A stretch of 64,000 bases of DNA from Trichuris trichiura (lineage: Eukaryota; Nematoda; Enoplea; Trichinellida; Trichuridae). The notes beneath the pieces are model-generated. The model saw only the letters and a list, made by a program, of their open reading frames with translations, was not told where the DNA came from and did no database searches. The stretch covers positions 62,001 through 126,000 of the forward strand of contig JBAJFE010000026.1 in assembly GCA_037903355.1 (NCBI GenBank), in the 5' to 3' direction. This document shows positions 11,090-26,367 of the stretch, one piece after another (position 1 is the first letter of the stretch; each line of letters begins with the position of its first letter). Made by a program: the position numbers and the translations under genes.

Positions 11090-13132
11090 TTGAATTCAAA
11101 TTACACATTGCGGCAACGCATTTTATCTCATTGCATTGCGTTGTTGAAAATGGTCGGCAAATGGCGTTGCAACTGTTTGCTCGCATGGTTAGGTAAACGC
11201 CTTCGGGGTGGCGCTAAGCTACACCGGCGCATTAGATGTCGCATCAGCGGCGTGTCATTGCGTCTGCGAAGCAGCCGACAAGAAATGTCCTATTCAAAGG
11301 CTGAACCGAGACTTACGAAGATAGTAAAAAGAACGGACAATACGATGCAATACAACGGTGAAGAAATAGCAGCGCAAAGACCTGAAGTATACTTTGCATC
11401 AGACAAACCAGTGTGCCTTAACCTCATCCTTTTCAGAAGAGCCAAATAACGATCAGTGGGAAAGATGTAGTCGCAAACTGTGGACAGAATCGGCGAAATC
11501 GAAAGGTATGCAAAAAATCTGTTGGCCATGTTTAGATCAAAGTTGGCTATCCCTTAGACAGTCGAGAAGAAGCAAGCGCGTACGGAAGATTTCTTTCGGC
11601 GAAACACAGCTACAATTGTCGAAGAACTGTACAAAAAGAGAAAGGCTAATCGGGGATTACATATGAACAATAGAAAATGCCCAATAGCGGACAGTATACC
11701 CGAAGGAGCTCCATCTATGCCGACGGAATATTCGCAGAAAAAAAATCTACAAGAGTGCCTCCCGCAGAAAAAACCTGTGGACGGTCGCCGCATTTCAGAG
11801 ACAAAGCGTTTCTCGTCTAAGCAGATTGAAATGATGGGTAGTAAGTTCAAGCCGTACAAAACACTTAACTTTGCAACGATGCAGCAACAAAAAAATGATC
11901 ATAAAACGTGTGCTCCTTTGAGGAGCTCTTCGGCACCTATTCCTATTGTAAGAAAGGAACTGGCACGGATAGGCGGAGACCAAACCTGCGCAACGAAACA
12001 AAGATACGAAACACTATCGAAGTCATTGGCAAAGGAGAGGCATTTGAACAATGTGAGTGTGAGTCATCCGGCGCCGAAACCTAACGAAACGGCGTCACAA
12101 TTCAACGTCAGCTTGAATGAAAATAATCGGAAAACAAACAAAACCGAAAGCGCCGTTGTAAAAAGCAAATCAATGCGTGAAAGGATGAATGAGCTGAGAA
12201 AACAATGGCTCAATGACGTCTCAACAAGCAGTCACCAATTTTCGAATGCACTGAGTCAGCCGCATGACAATCTGATTTGCACAAGTGCGAATGACGAATA
12301 TTACAAAAATTTGCATTCGAAATTGGAGAATGCTGCTGGGTTTTTAAACGAGAAAAAAACTGAAACCACCAAAATGGTCAGAGTCGACTTGGAGAAACCG
12401 TCGTCGAGTAAACAAGTCGCTACGTCAAGCCTACAGAAAGATAAGTCAAATCAAACGAAGCTACAAAGCATCGGTGTACAGCGTAGCGAGTCATTCGAAT
12501 GCCGAAAAGCTGAACGCAGAGATAATGCCTGCGGTAAGCAAGTGGGAAGATCGAAGGAAAGCGCAATAAATTCGACAATGGACTGCCTAAAAGAGGAAGA
12601 GAAACTGCGGGACGACGCCGCAATGCACAAATTTGAAATACTGAAATCAGCGGACTCGGCCCTAACGGAATATTCGGAAAGGTTAAAATCAATGTTGACA
12701 ACTTTTGAACGTTCATATGAGAGCAGTTGTAAGGATGACATGGGCGAACAAAGCTATACAAAAAGCTCGACCGGAAGTATGGAAACAGCGACATCGTTTC
12801 TGTCTGAATTCGAATATCGGCAAACAGAGTTGTCCAATAATAACAATGAAACTTGGAGAACCGCTAGCGAATTTGACTCGTCTTACAGCAGTACGGAAAA
12901 TGAACCTTTATGGAAAAGAAACTTTGAGAATGAACGCGGAACAGACGCGCTAACCGCCTACGGCAGCCCTGGATGCAATAAGGAACTGGAAAATACCAGA
13001 ACCATGGATGGACTGTTTCCAGTTAGAAAAATCTATTTACCACTTCATCAGCCTTTCTTTACTCTCTTTCTTAGCAGTCGTAGTCCGGGAAGGATGGAAG
13101 CTACCAAATCGAAAGATTTGCTCTTTAATTGA
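11090..13132 (+). CDS. unidentified Ser/Lys/Glu-rich, largely disordered protein
   Basis: Not recognised. A frame open from 11090 (an alternative start is ATG 11285) runs to a donor after 11386. Splicing to 11437-11505 and then to 11558 onward joins, in phase, the long ORF that ends at 13132; the two introns are 50 and 52 bp. The product would be roughly 620 to 690 aa. It is rich in Ser, Thr, Lys, Glu and Asn with few hydrophobic stretches. A short helical basic segment (RTEDFFRRNTATIVEELYKK) lies near the start, and a possible coiled coil (MHKFEILKSADSALTEYSER) lies about two thirds along. A pyrimidine-rich AG at 13074 could splice out 13024-13074 and change the last residues. The long open frame and clean splice phases argue that it is a real gene. 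Confidence 0.55.
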
Positions 13133-14561
13133 CTTTACCGTATCAAACGAAATAAATTAATTATTCTAACAAGAGTTATTGTTTCGTCAGACTAAAATTA
13201 TCATATAAGCAAAGCAGAGCGCTGAAAAAAACTTAAATTACGTCATTACGAACTTGTCCCACAGTAATTACGCAATTTTAAGTAGAATTCAGGACAAGCG
13301 CATCTTCTTACGCCAACTTTCAACGGTCGCCTTCAAAAGTGGCGTATCAAAACGTTATCAGAACGTCTATTTTTGGTCTGCATATCGATTAAAGTACGTT
13401 GTAACGAAACGTACGGTTCCGACCATATTGCTCATTGTAGTGCGGTCGGCGGTTACGGCAACGGCGAAGCGTTAGGAAAACACGATATTTGCTTGAGCAG
13501 TGTTTCAGAAATGCGCACATTTTGCATTAAGTCTCAGATATGCGAATGCAATCAGTTATAACAGGCAGAAAAACACGAAACAAAACAGTTACCTGCGGGT
13601 TTCTGCAAATGAGAGATTGTTGGTGATTCACCAATAATTTCGAACAGTTTTGCCAAAGACGAGTTCAACTTCGCATTGTCTTTGTTTGTGCAAGCATTTT
13701 AGCAGTCCGCCGCCCATTGACAAACGGATTAACGCGCCGGTGCAATGCGAACTGTGCTGTAACTGCTCTGTTCAATTGCACAAGCTACAATAAATCAAAT
13801 TCTCGTTGGAGCCATCGACAACGCAGCTGATAAATCAGTGGTCAAAAAATCACCAAAATTTTGAATACTCTCTGAGGTCGAACGTGAAATTGTAGCGATT
13901 ACTGTAACGTTTTGAATGCTACAGTAAGCTTAAAACAGCCCAAAACTTTCTGATTTCCATTCATGATACAGGAAAAATGTTTGCATTCTGCATTTGAGCA
14001 CGCATAGGCCAGTGAAAGAAGAAAATCGCAGTCTTCAAATTTGCTATCAGAAGAGTTGCTGCTTAGCTTTGCAAATCTGAAAGGTGATCGTCAGGTACGA
14101 ATATGAATTGTGCATGATTTCGAGTGCTAGCTAAGATAAACGCGGTTTATTTAAAATTATGTCAAAGCATTTCAACACGAGTTGTTTTCTCTCGCAATTT
14201 TTAAAATTGCGGCGCGAAGATGGTTGAACATGTGCTTGGAAAAGACTTTGCAGGCAGAAATAATATCCAATTTTGTTACACCCACATACTGGGTACGACA
14301 GGCAAATTTTCCAATTGAAAGCATTCTCATATGAAAGCGTTTCTTGTCAATCGTAATACAAGTTGGTTCCGATTATAAACAATTTTCAAGTTGCGCTAGG
14401 GCGTTGCGCATTCGACGGTTAGCACTATTCAGAATTTTTTCTATGCTACATTTCTCTGAAACGAACAGGCAATTTTTATAAACAATTTATACTACCGTAT
14501 TCTGATAGTCAGGTATGTACCAGCGAATTGCTAGCTTTCAAACGACGGTAGAACAGCAATT
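13133..14561. other. intergenic, no supported gene
   Basis: About 1.4 kb of AT-rich sequence. Overlapping plus-strand ORFs at 13254-13561 are short and motif-free. I see no RNA gene or structured repeat here. Confidence 0.5.
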
Positions 14562-15058
14562 ACACTGAATGAGAACCCGGTGATTCTTTTGAAACGGAAT
14601 AACCGTGGCTCCCATTCGCTGCAATTGTCCGTTCGTGTAGATTTTGCATTCAACTCCGATGAGTGTGAATCTAGTCATGATTCATATTCAACATGCACTA
14701 AACGCACACCCATTGGTGTTGTCCGCTCTTTTTCTTGTCGAGTTGTTTGCCGGCGAAACCAGCTGTAGCTCATGTGCAATTGAACGTCTCAACAGTCGCA
14801 CAAGAGCTGCAACCGGCAGTGTCGACAATCGTTGCTTGCGGGATACATCCCGACGGCCTAGAGTTAGTGCAATATGACTTCAGTCCACATAGTGCACGTA
14901 CCCTAGACGTTCGTGACGTTCCCACTTCTTTCCATAAGTTGGAGCCACATTCCAAAAGCAGCAGTAGGATGATGTCCAGGAGAAGTCCTGACAATGTCGT
15001 TGAATGTGAACCCGGTGATTTCCGAACGCCGAATAACCAATGGATCACATTCACGGAC
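14562..15058. repeat. diverged direct repeat pair, about 56 bp, 437 bp apart
   Basis: The segments at about 14562-14619 and 14999-15056 align at roughly 70 percent. Both begin TGAATG.GAACCCGGTGATT and share CGGAATAACC or CCGAATAACC followed by a CATTC core. In one frame both encode Glu-Pro-Gly-Asp, then diverge. They may be relics of a duplicated exon or of an old mobile element. Confidence 0.4.
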
Positions 15059-15193
15059 ACAGTCACGATGCCAAGGAGTGCAATGACAACTGAGTATTCT
15101 GTCTGTACTTATATAGTGTTAAAAATATGTCAGGTCAGCTTGTGTTGGTCGCTATTGGTCCAAGGCAAGCGTGGCTTACGCAATCGTACCTGA
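14735..15193 (+). CDS. orphan ORF of 152 codons, unidentified
   Basis: An open frame with no recognised domain. It contains a Ser-rich stretch and the phrase VVECEPGDFRTPNNQW, which overlaps the second copy of the local direct repeat. A second frame (14644-14877) has a hydrophobic N-terminus. The opposite strand is also open (14770-15066), which lowers confidence that any frame is coding. A decayed gene or transposon remnant is equally likely. Confidence 0.2.
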   Translation: MSSCLPAKPAVAHVQLNVSTVAQELQPAVSTIVACGIHPDGLELVQYDFSPHSARTLDVRDVPTSFHKLEPHSKSSSRMMSRRSPDNVVECEPGDFRTPNNQWITFTDTVTMPRSAMTTEYSVCTYIVLKICQVSLCWSLLVQGKRGLRNRT

Positions 15194-16095
15194 AAATCAG
15201 GTCATATAGCTGCTGACCACCCCGGGGGTGTATTGTGTATGCGTCCCCTAACAAATGAAATGATCGAATGGAATTTGCAAGCAAACAAGTTAGCAAGCAA
15301 GATGAAAATTTGCCGGGTCGCCTCCTAGGCTGGAGGTCGGGTCGACAGCTGATCTAACAATTGGTTCACATCGCGCAACAGGCGCCCAAAATGTTTTTCT
15401 CGACCAGGCTTCTCTCAAACGACCGCTCCATAATGCCAACCATACCGAGTAAACGTTCAAAGTTCAAATGCTTTGCGAGCCGACTACGCGAAAACCGCCT
15501 GCAAGAAAATGTTAACTTTTCAAATAGATGAATAGACGGTTTGCAGCTTTTAACATACACGTATACTCATAGTTAATCAAAATAAACTATAAAAACTGAA
15601 ACTGGCACGCTGCCAATGCGTCAGCAGCTCCAAACGCTTTTGTTTACGAAGTTTATCGAGACCTATAAAAAACCTTTTATAATAGTTTTCGCTGCCATAA
15701 AAGCGCACGTTCGCTTTATCCTTACGGTTAATTTTCCTGGCATTAATATTTTACCGTTGAAAGCATAAACAGCTAGTAGATTAAAAATTAGGAAAAGTAC
15801 CAACACAAGTTTAGAATATGCTCAATGCTTTTGTTTAAACTCTTTCAAAATGGTACAACTACCATCGCAGATAATCGTATCTTTGGAATTTCAATTAACG
15901 CTCAGAGTTTTTCAAAAGCACGTAGGCTAAACCATGGTGATTAAATATGGGCAAACACGTATTTCTTGCCGTAATTGTTTACTTCCAATTTTTACACGAC
16001 TACAACACTTTTCAACAAAAAAATTTCGCAGTGATAACTCTCCCACCGAGTTTTAAAAACTTTCATTCCGCAGCAGTGATGTAACTTTTTCCCTA
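15194..16095. other. intergenic, no supported gene
   Basis: A small perfect hairpin (ACCTGA AAA TCAGGT, 15189-15203) opens the interval, followed by a locally GC-rich patch with CCCCGGGGG near 15222 and GTCGGGTCGAC near 15340. The remainder, downstream of the WDR74 stop, is AT-rich and featureless. Confidence 0.45.
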
Positions 16096-17540
16096 TCAAA
16101 GTAAAAGCCTCCCATTGGATATTTCGGAATTATCATTGCCTTCAGATTTTGAGCCTAGTTCAAATTTTTCAACAACGCTATTGTTTGGGTCGTTTTCAAT
16201 GGCTCCTTGTACGTTGCTTTCAGCTGAAGGTGGCTCCACCTTCACGGCAGTGTCCAAAGTTTCTTCTCGCGGGAATATGACGTCCGTTAGGCGAGACTTG
16301 CAATAAACCTATAGACTCGAAATTATGACTGGCAAAACGATGAGCTTGTCTGCTTAATGCCTTATGCAACATTGTTTTCGTTTGAATGCCGTATAGCCTG
16401 ACAAAACGGTCGACAGAGCTGGATACAACGTAAGGATGCTTTGTGTGGCATAGAACAGCCGTCACACCACCGGTATGCCCTCTGAACGCATGCACGAGAT
16501 GTTCTATACGAACAGTAGAACTAAAATTCGGATTTAAAAATCATACTCCACTCACTTTTTCCCCGAATGTCAAAAAGGCCCAGTTTGGCACGAGTACAAC
16601 CGGCAACAACTTGGCTAAGTAAATAATCTATTAATATTGATAGGATGAAACAGGAAGAAATAGTTTACTTATTTCCACGGGCAGCCATGACTGTAAAAGA
16701 CGTGCAGTCATCCCACGAGAAGTCGATCACGGGCCTTCGGCGGCCTGAACGTATATCGTAGGCACGGATCTAGTTGAACAGTTTTAGTTGACAGCGCGAA
16801 GGAAAAGCTTATACCTGCCCATAAGCGGTGCATGTCGAAATTGAATTTTCATCAAGAAAGGCGATGTCACGAACCCAAACTGGCACACGAAGGCTTAGAT
16901 AATCACAACGAACATTTCGAGCAGTAAAAATAGGTTTTCCACCGGACTCCAAATCCCACACCTTTAAATCATTTTCCTTGCCACCCGTAGCAACCATTGT
17001 TTGCCTATGCGGGCTTTGTCGCATCCGGTTAACATCCACATTGGCATTAACCGTCTGCTGGAACACAAAATCTGGCGAGTTATATTCTAAGTTTACGCAT
17101 TTGCACGTACGCACTGCGCGCCCGAAGTATCCCAAACGGAAACTTCGCCTGCTTCGACACAGGTAATTATTTTTCTGCGAAATAATAAACGTTAGCATAA
17201 GCTACAAAAATTTCATTCTTCTCACTGATTGTCCATAGTTGCTATACCCTTAACCAAGCCATCTTGGCCGTTGGGAACAGCGAATAACCGACGACAACGA
17301 CCGCTCGGGACGTCGTGGGAGGTTAGAAAACCGTCCGCCAAAGCGCATAGCAACTCTTCGTCCATCCAGCACATTTTAACAATTCTCTGAGATCGTTGCG
17401 CAGCATCAATATCGCCGCAATTGTAACTGGTTGACGTAGCAAAGCTGACTCCTTAACGGTTGAATCTTGACTAGCATAACAACATTGAACGCTTAATTAC
17501 TTTTCAGAAGCCCGCTTTCCGTGCTAACAAAAACGTCCAT
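16096..17540 (-). CDS. WDR74: WD-repeat protein 74 (Nsa1), ribosome biogenesis factor
   Basis: Nucleolar WD40 protein of pre-60S assembly, released by the NVL ATPase. I resolved eight exons with consistent phase: 17540-17501, 17451-17226, 17174-17111, 17057-16815, 16769-16669, 16614-16556, 16503-16361 and 16308-16096, giving 362 aa (human about 385). The start MDVFVSTESGLLK matches the WDR74 N-terminus. Later landmarks are KIITCVEAGEVSVWD, VATGGKENDLKVWDL, the unusual NVRCDYLSLRVPVWVRDIAF, QVVAGCTRAKLGLFDIR and HPYVVSSSVDRFVRLYGIQ. The last exon begins VYCKSRLTDV and ends in an acidic Ser/Asn-rich tail. Seven introns are all 45 to 54 bp. The final intron (16309-16360) starts with GC instead of GT, a call forced by the conserved HKVY junction. 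Confidence 0.9.
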
Positions 17541-18870
17541 CAAAAATTTCTGTCGCTATAAACTTCAAACTAATTAGAAAACCTGCATTCAAAAAGCTTT
17601 TGCCGAAACGGTCAAATACAGTAATTTTTGATGATAAGGTTTCATTCAGCGAACTTTATCAGGGGCTCAATTCTTAAAAAGCACAAACAACTAACGTTAT
17701 TTTATTATACTTCTTAATAAATTATAATAACAGCAAAAATATTTGCATGTTTTTGACGGGATTTATTTTTTATAACGATTAGGTCAGCTTCAGGAAAAAG
17801 GAAGCCAAGTTCTTGGTACTTTTGAGTACAGCACACGGCGCTGGAACTACCAAAGAAAAAACAAACCACACTAAAGCAAACGAACTGACGTTTCAGTGCT
17901 TTCTGCTCTCTCCTATTGTTTCATCGATGATACAGCGCTGAAAAAACATACTTGAAAAGGAGCTTACATTGCGTAGATGTCCATTAGATATTCACTGAAA
18001 AGTAATGGGTTTGTGAGCTAGCAATGTAGAGCTAGTTAGGCAGTAATTTATACGCAGTGATGCATTTGAACTTGTTGCGCCAGCTTAGGTTGAGACGCGC
18101 CTTGAAGTTTCGTAAAGCTTCATGTTTAGTACTTTGGAAGTTATTACAAAAATCGCAGACAATAGAATCCTATTTTGATAGCTCAGGAATTTGGTCTTAT
18201 CTACACACGTACTTGCAGCGCGCAAAAAAATGTGCAACGGCGATAACTCACGCAAAAAACGCTTATGTTTTACCAATCCTACATTCGCCTTTGAAGAACT
18301 GCTTTTTCTTAAACAAAAACTTTACGGAAAGACTTGATTTGCCTCTTGCAGTTAATGGAGTATAAACACACTTTCCGAACCTTAAAAATAATATTTAGTT
18401 AGTGGAGCAAAGCAAACAGGCGTCCATGTGTCGCCAATGCTAACCTCAAAGTTCCGCTGGCAAAATTCAAACCTGCATTCCATTGTTGCATACGGTTTCA
18501 AATTCAAAGTTAAAATGAAAATCAGGAACATATTTTTGTAGCTGTTGCCGCCACTTGTCGCCGCAAAATTGAATTACTGTGCGGTTGTCTAATGTTTAAA
18601 CCGAACCGCCCTTTCCGCTTATATATTCTCTCGTTTTGTGCTCTTATTTTCCCTCTTTCTTGCTTAGAGTAATGGTTTAAATTTAGTCTGTAAAAAGCTG
18701 ACGACTTGTATTTGAAATCAAGCATCATACTTAGAACGCAGCGAAAACTGTAGACTGGTAACTTGTGCTTGTATTTTGCTTAGGCTTACGTCAAAATCAA
18801 AACAATCTGAGCGAAACTATCAGTGGAACAGTTCAGCAACGTAACGAATAGCAAGACGTAGATTTTTTTT
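17541..18870. other. intergenic, no supported gene
   Basis: AT-rich sequence upstream of WDR74. The ORFs at 18057-18365 and 18522-18728 are short, have no motif and are not flanked by paired splice sites. Confidence 0.45.
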
Positions 18871-19344
18871 TTATTCTTTAACGTATTCGTCAATGTACGA
18901 CGTAGCGTTAATGTGGGGCCACTCGTGTCGCTTGTGCAAATAACTAGTTGGATCGTCTGACAATGCTAACTAGCGGTGATGTCAACTGCTTTCCGTTTCG
19001 CTATTATCACACCGGCAAGAGCAGCCGCCAGTTAAGAGGAATCTTTCAACTGCTGTTGCGGCACAGTCGTTTTACAGGTAACTGTTCTTTTCGTGAGACG
19101 ATGAAAATTTAAAATCTTATTTTCCGTTATTTTACCGCAATAATATGCACTAAGGGATCGACTCAAACTTTTTTTGCCTAAAGAAACAGCTAGTTCGAAG
19201 CACAGTATGTAAACTACAGTTTCGGTGTTAGTACATGGCTGAAAGACGCAGAAAACTGAGATAGACAAAAATCTTACCTGAATGGGTGCCATTTTCGCTG
19301 ATATCTTCCAAATTAAGTCTTGTTGATGAGTAGTAGAATTCCAT
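18871..19344 (-). CDS. small two-exon gene candidate, unidentified
   Basis: Exon 19344-19278 starts with ATG and encodes MEFYYSSTRLNLEDISENG, ending at a good GTAAGA donor in phase 1. A candidate exon 18956-18871, preceded by CAG, completes the phase and encodes a polar tail with YLHKRHEWPHINATSYIDEY before TAA. Together they give 50 aa. The intron would be 321 bp, long for this window, so a middle exon may be missing. No family is recognised. The start is only 30 bp from the stop of the next gene on the same strand. Confidence 0.35.
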
Positions 19345-19373
19345 TGAGGCAGTGTTTGCAAACGTTTATACCT

Positions 19374-19598
19374 TCACGTTGCTGGTCTACTCTCATCGAA
19401 TCGATTCCCTCTTAGCCATTCATTTAGTCGAGTTAGGGAGTAGCCGTTTCGCATAGCAATTTTTTGAATGAGATCTGCCTTTTCTTGTATGCTTTCCGTA
19501 ATCTGTGGAACCAACAAAAATGTCCGGCATTTTGTAGGCGTTAGCTGTTGATACCTTTTCAGTAAAGTCGTACTTATGTTTCCTCATTTTTGCTCCGT
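19374..19598 (-). CDS. small gene candidate, unidentified (first exon unresolved)
   Basis: Two exons join in phase: 19598-19555 and 19502-19374, separated by a 52 bp intron. The product contains KMRKHKYDFTEK followed by ITESIQEKADLIQKIAMRNG and ends with RLNEWLRGNRF and a short polar tail. It is amphipathic and coding-like, and the good polypyrimidine tract before 19598 indicates an upstream exon. An ATG at 19587 would already give 53 aa. Possible upstream starts near 19790 could not be joined unambiguously. The helical, basic composition would suit a small mitochondrial or nuclear protein, but that is only a guess. Confidence 0.35.
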
Positions 19599-22570
19599 CT
19601 AAAAAGAAAGAAAGAATAATAAAAGTGTCACGGTTTGCTTTAAGAAGCTTATACCGGCAAAGCATACCGACGCTGGTGATACGGAACATTTTTTTGACGC
19701 TTTCCTTATCGTTTTAACACTATGTGTAGTAATACTCCATAGCCACTTCTGGTAGCGTAAGTTTTCCAAGCCGTCGTCATAAACTTTTTTTCACGATTCA
19801 TTTAGACAAAAAGTACACCATCTCGATCGTTTTCATAGCAATCGAACCTATCGGATGATAGTGGAGCAGCTTAAAAATTTAAATTCCTATTTGAACAGAG
19901 TTCCTTCTGCCCGCTGCAAAGTGCGTCAAAATCTTATTCCGTTTTATCATTAAAGATAAGCTATCTTGCACACTGGTTTCATTCGGATAAGCTATAAGCT
20001 AACACATCGCTCGTCAAGGAGTCAAATACGCGATGGCAATTTTCATTTCTCAGTCGTTTATTTGATCCACCACTGATTCTACATTCAATTTGGATTGAAA
20101 AGTAGGGCATAAACAAGTCCCTCACCTTTTTCTAGTTTTGTACAAGAAAACTACTTACAAAATGAACTGTTAGAAGCATTGGCCATTTTGAAGGAAAAGC
20201 TTGCCATTGTTTTGCCGAACAGTTCAATTGGTCCCGCGCAAAGTGATATCTGGCTTTTACATTCCCAGGCGCGCAATGACTTAACGACTAGCGCCTACAG
20301 CTACCTGCTAATCGTCAATTTGAATTTCTACCGTACGCCATTCACTTTTTTAAAAAAATATTCCGCTTTTCAACTTTATTTTTAAGCATTTGTTGATACA
20401 TTTTTTAAAAAGTATTTTCATTCTCTATGCACTGGCAAGAATTGGCAAAAAAGAGTATTTTCAAAAATTCGACATAAACTTCTTACGCTAATTACCCTTT
20501 GCTCAACTATAACTCAAAATTTTCAAGCCTTTTAACTTGAAAGTGTTCGGGGACTTTGAACAACGGGAGATGTTTCGGGAGAACATTCATTTTGTGAGAT
20601 TTTCACTTCTCCATTTGCGTAGTTTTACAAACATTGCTTAAGGCACGCACATTTCACCAATTCGCTGCGCGCGCATTTTTTTGCGTTCAGCAGCAAGATA
20701 GAACGGGCGGTGGCTACGACGTATTCAAATTCGTCTTGAGTTATCTCTTCTTGTCAGAGTTTCCATTATCTTTGCGGATACATCAATAACGCGCTACTAA
20801 TATCCGAATATTTTAAGTTAGTTTTTTTGAAAAGTAGTCTTCTTCAACGTAGCAGCAGTGATTTCTTCTGACAGCTCGCTGCAAACGAGATACGTCGCTG
20901 TTTGAGAGATTGTCTGCTACGCGCCATTTTGCTAAACAGATAAATATTAACCGCCAAGCACATAGCTGGCGTGCCTTGTTGACAAAGTGATGGCTGGATC
21001 ATTAATCACCTCAAATCTTAAAAATCAAACCGGAGCGGGAGAACGATCATAAAAAGCAAAAACAGCCTTAAAAAATAAGCACAGTATCCCAACGATAAGT
21101 CTTTGCGCCGCAGCAGCTGACTCGGAGAGGAAAAAATAAGCGCGCAAGGAGAAAGAATTTCTTTTTAAAAAAAAGGCAATATTTCTGGCAGACCTGTGTA
21201 GGGCTGTTTCGTAAAGCGATTCATGAAAGTAACGTACACGAGCTGGATGGATAACTTGCTAAAGCGAATGTTTAAACTAGAGGTTCTTGGGAAGGACGAT
21301 GGCGGGTAAAACTTTGAGAATACACTAGTCTGACCGACCTGCGACAGTTCGGTAGAGTTTACGACTATGCCTAAGTCGACCCATTACAAGCCGATTTCTT
21401 TTTCTGACTTAATGGGCAACGTTCTTGTAAGCGTTCCGCAGTTGGTGTTTTATAGCATTGTAAAGTACCGCGCACTTTTAAGCGTTACGGAATTCTCGTT
21501 GCATAACCACTCGTTAAACAGTCAATTAAGCTGTCTGCTTGTCATTCCCCTCTTTGTTACTAAAGCACACTGTTTCTGACTACAATTCGAGAATACATGT
21601 CGCTTGCTCATTTGTAGAAAAGTCGGCATTTTTCTGATGCGAAGACAGACCAAAACATCATCGTAAAAAGGTCCTCGTTTTAGCTATTCGTACATAAATA
21701 AAAAGGTCATACTTTCGCAGTAGGTTGTTCGATCATCTTTTCGAAGTATGGCTAAAGCTCAATACGCGAAGGGCTCAACATGAATCAATGCTAATGAGGC
21801 AGTGGTGAAGCGAAATGCCATTGGCATCGTTCCTACTTTTTCCTAGCTGAATTGCTTCCTTGCGTTTCCATCCATTGTCAGTTTAACGATTCGCGCAACG
21901 AACAGGGAAGCATCTCTCGTTTCGATTGGTGAAAGTCCGTCCACTTCAGCTTAAGCTGCCGCTGCCCTTAACCAAGAACAGCTTTTAGTCACGAGTTGAC
22001 GATGTTTTTCAAAATTCTTTAAGAGGCAATATAAAGGAACGATACTACTAAACAATGACGGCGGTTGTCACGAACGCAGGTGAGGAGCAGTAGTCAAAAG
22101 AGAACTTTCGTTTTCACCGATTCGTCACTAATTTTTAAAGTTTACGCGGCAAAAGCCCGCGAAAAGAGGTTAAGGTCTTTGAAAGGCGAACATTGCCAAT
22201 TCGTAAGGGCAAAACGGTTACTTGTCTTCGGAGTTATTTTACCGGCCAGTTTCCTTTTGACCTGCCGACTTTGCTTTATTTAAAACTGCCGCTTCTTCGT
22301 TCCGCTCACGCACGTAGACTTTCGCGGGAACATTTTTCATTGGGGTACTCTTTTTCCCACCGTTTGCGTTGACCCATCCATAATTGAGCCTACGTGATTG
22401 GCAGGTGGTGCGCAAACAAACATCCGCACAAAAAAAGATGCTACAATGACTCATTGGCAGTGTCTTTTCCATGCGTAGCTGACTTGAATCACTTTTGCGC
22501 AGGACGTACTCAATAAATGGGAGCTCGAACAGGACCTGCCGTCGTCAGTTGTAATAAAAAGGACATTGGT
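19599..22570. other. gene-poor interval with one weak coding-like segment
   Basis: About 3 kb of AT-rich sequence. At 20130-20385 (+), after a pyrimidine-rich AG, an open frame includes YLQNELLEALAILKEKLAIV and then a hydrophobic stretch; it may be an orphan exon or pseudogene remnant, but has no partner exon. The ORF at 21367-21579 has no motif. An A-tract following a T-tract lies near 21172. Confidence 0.35.
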
Positions 22571-22977
22571 GCTCGTCGTCGACAAGACATTTGTTGTCAG
22601 ACCGAACTGGTTTGACGTTTCTAAAACAGCTGCCAGCGGTGTGGCCGCCCTGTTCGTCTCGCTAAACCGCCTTAGTCGTCAGCCAGTGTCATCCTGCTCG
22701 CCTTTGCCGGTTGGGGTTCGGCCGTACGGCGGCGCAAGGGAAGATCCAGTGCCATCAACATGGATTCTACCACCAAGAAACGACGGAGCTCGTCGTCGAC
22801 AAGACATTTGTTGTCAGACCGAACTGGTTTGACGTTTCTAAAACAGCTGCCAGCGGTGTGGCCGCCCTGTTCGTCTCGCTAAAACCGCCTTAGTCGTCAG
22901 CCAGTGTCATCCTGCTCGCCTTTGCCGGTTGGGGTTCGGCCGTACGGCGGCGCAAGGGAAGATCCAGTGCCATCAAC

Positions 22978-23005
<28 letters not shown>
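22571..23005. repeat. tandem duplication, 217 and 218 bp, of the TMEM245 leader and start codon
   Basis: Copy 1 is 22571-22787 and copy 2 is 22788-23005. I see only two differences: one extra A in copy 2 (GCTAAAACC against GCTAAACC) and one T to G (GATTCT against GATTCG). Each copy contains the segment ending ATGGATTC.ACCACCAAG, so the TMEM245 start region is present twice. The upstream copy opens a short ORF that ends before the real start. Near-identity implies a very recent event or an assembly artefact. Confidence 0.95.
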
Positions 23006-26295
<3,290 letters not shown>

Positions 26296-26367
26296 CTTTT
26301 CGACCTAAACTTTCTTGAGGAAAAAGCGAATGAATCGTGCGACCATCGTGTAACGGCATTTTGCAAT

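Noticed and set aside
12420..12794. Antisense ORFs of about 100 to 124 codons
   Set aside because: They are shadows of the long plus-strand frame of the unidentified protein gene.
15194..15260. Hairpin plus GC-rich patch considered as a terminator or RNA gene
   Set aside because: The context is eukaryotic, the stem is only six base pairs, and no known RNA family is evident.
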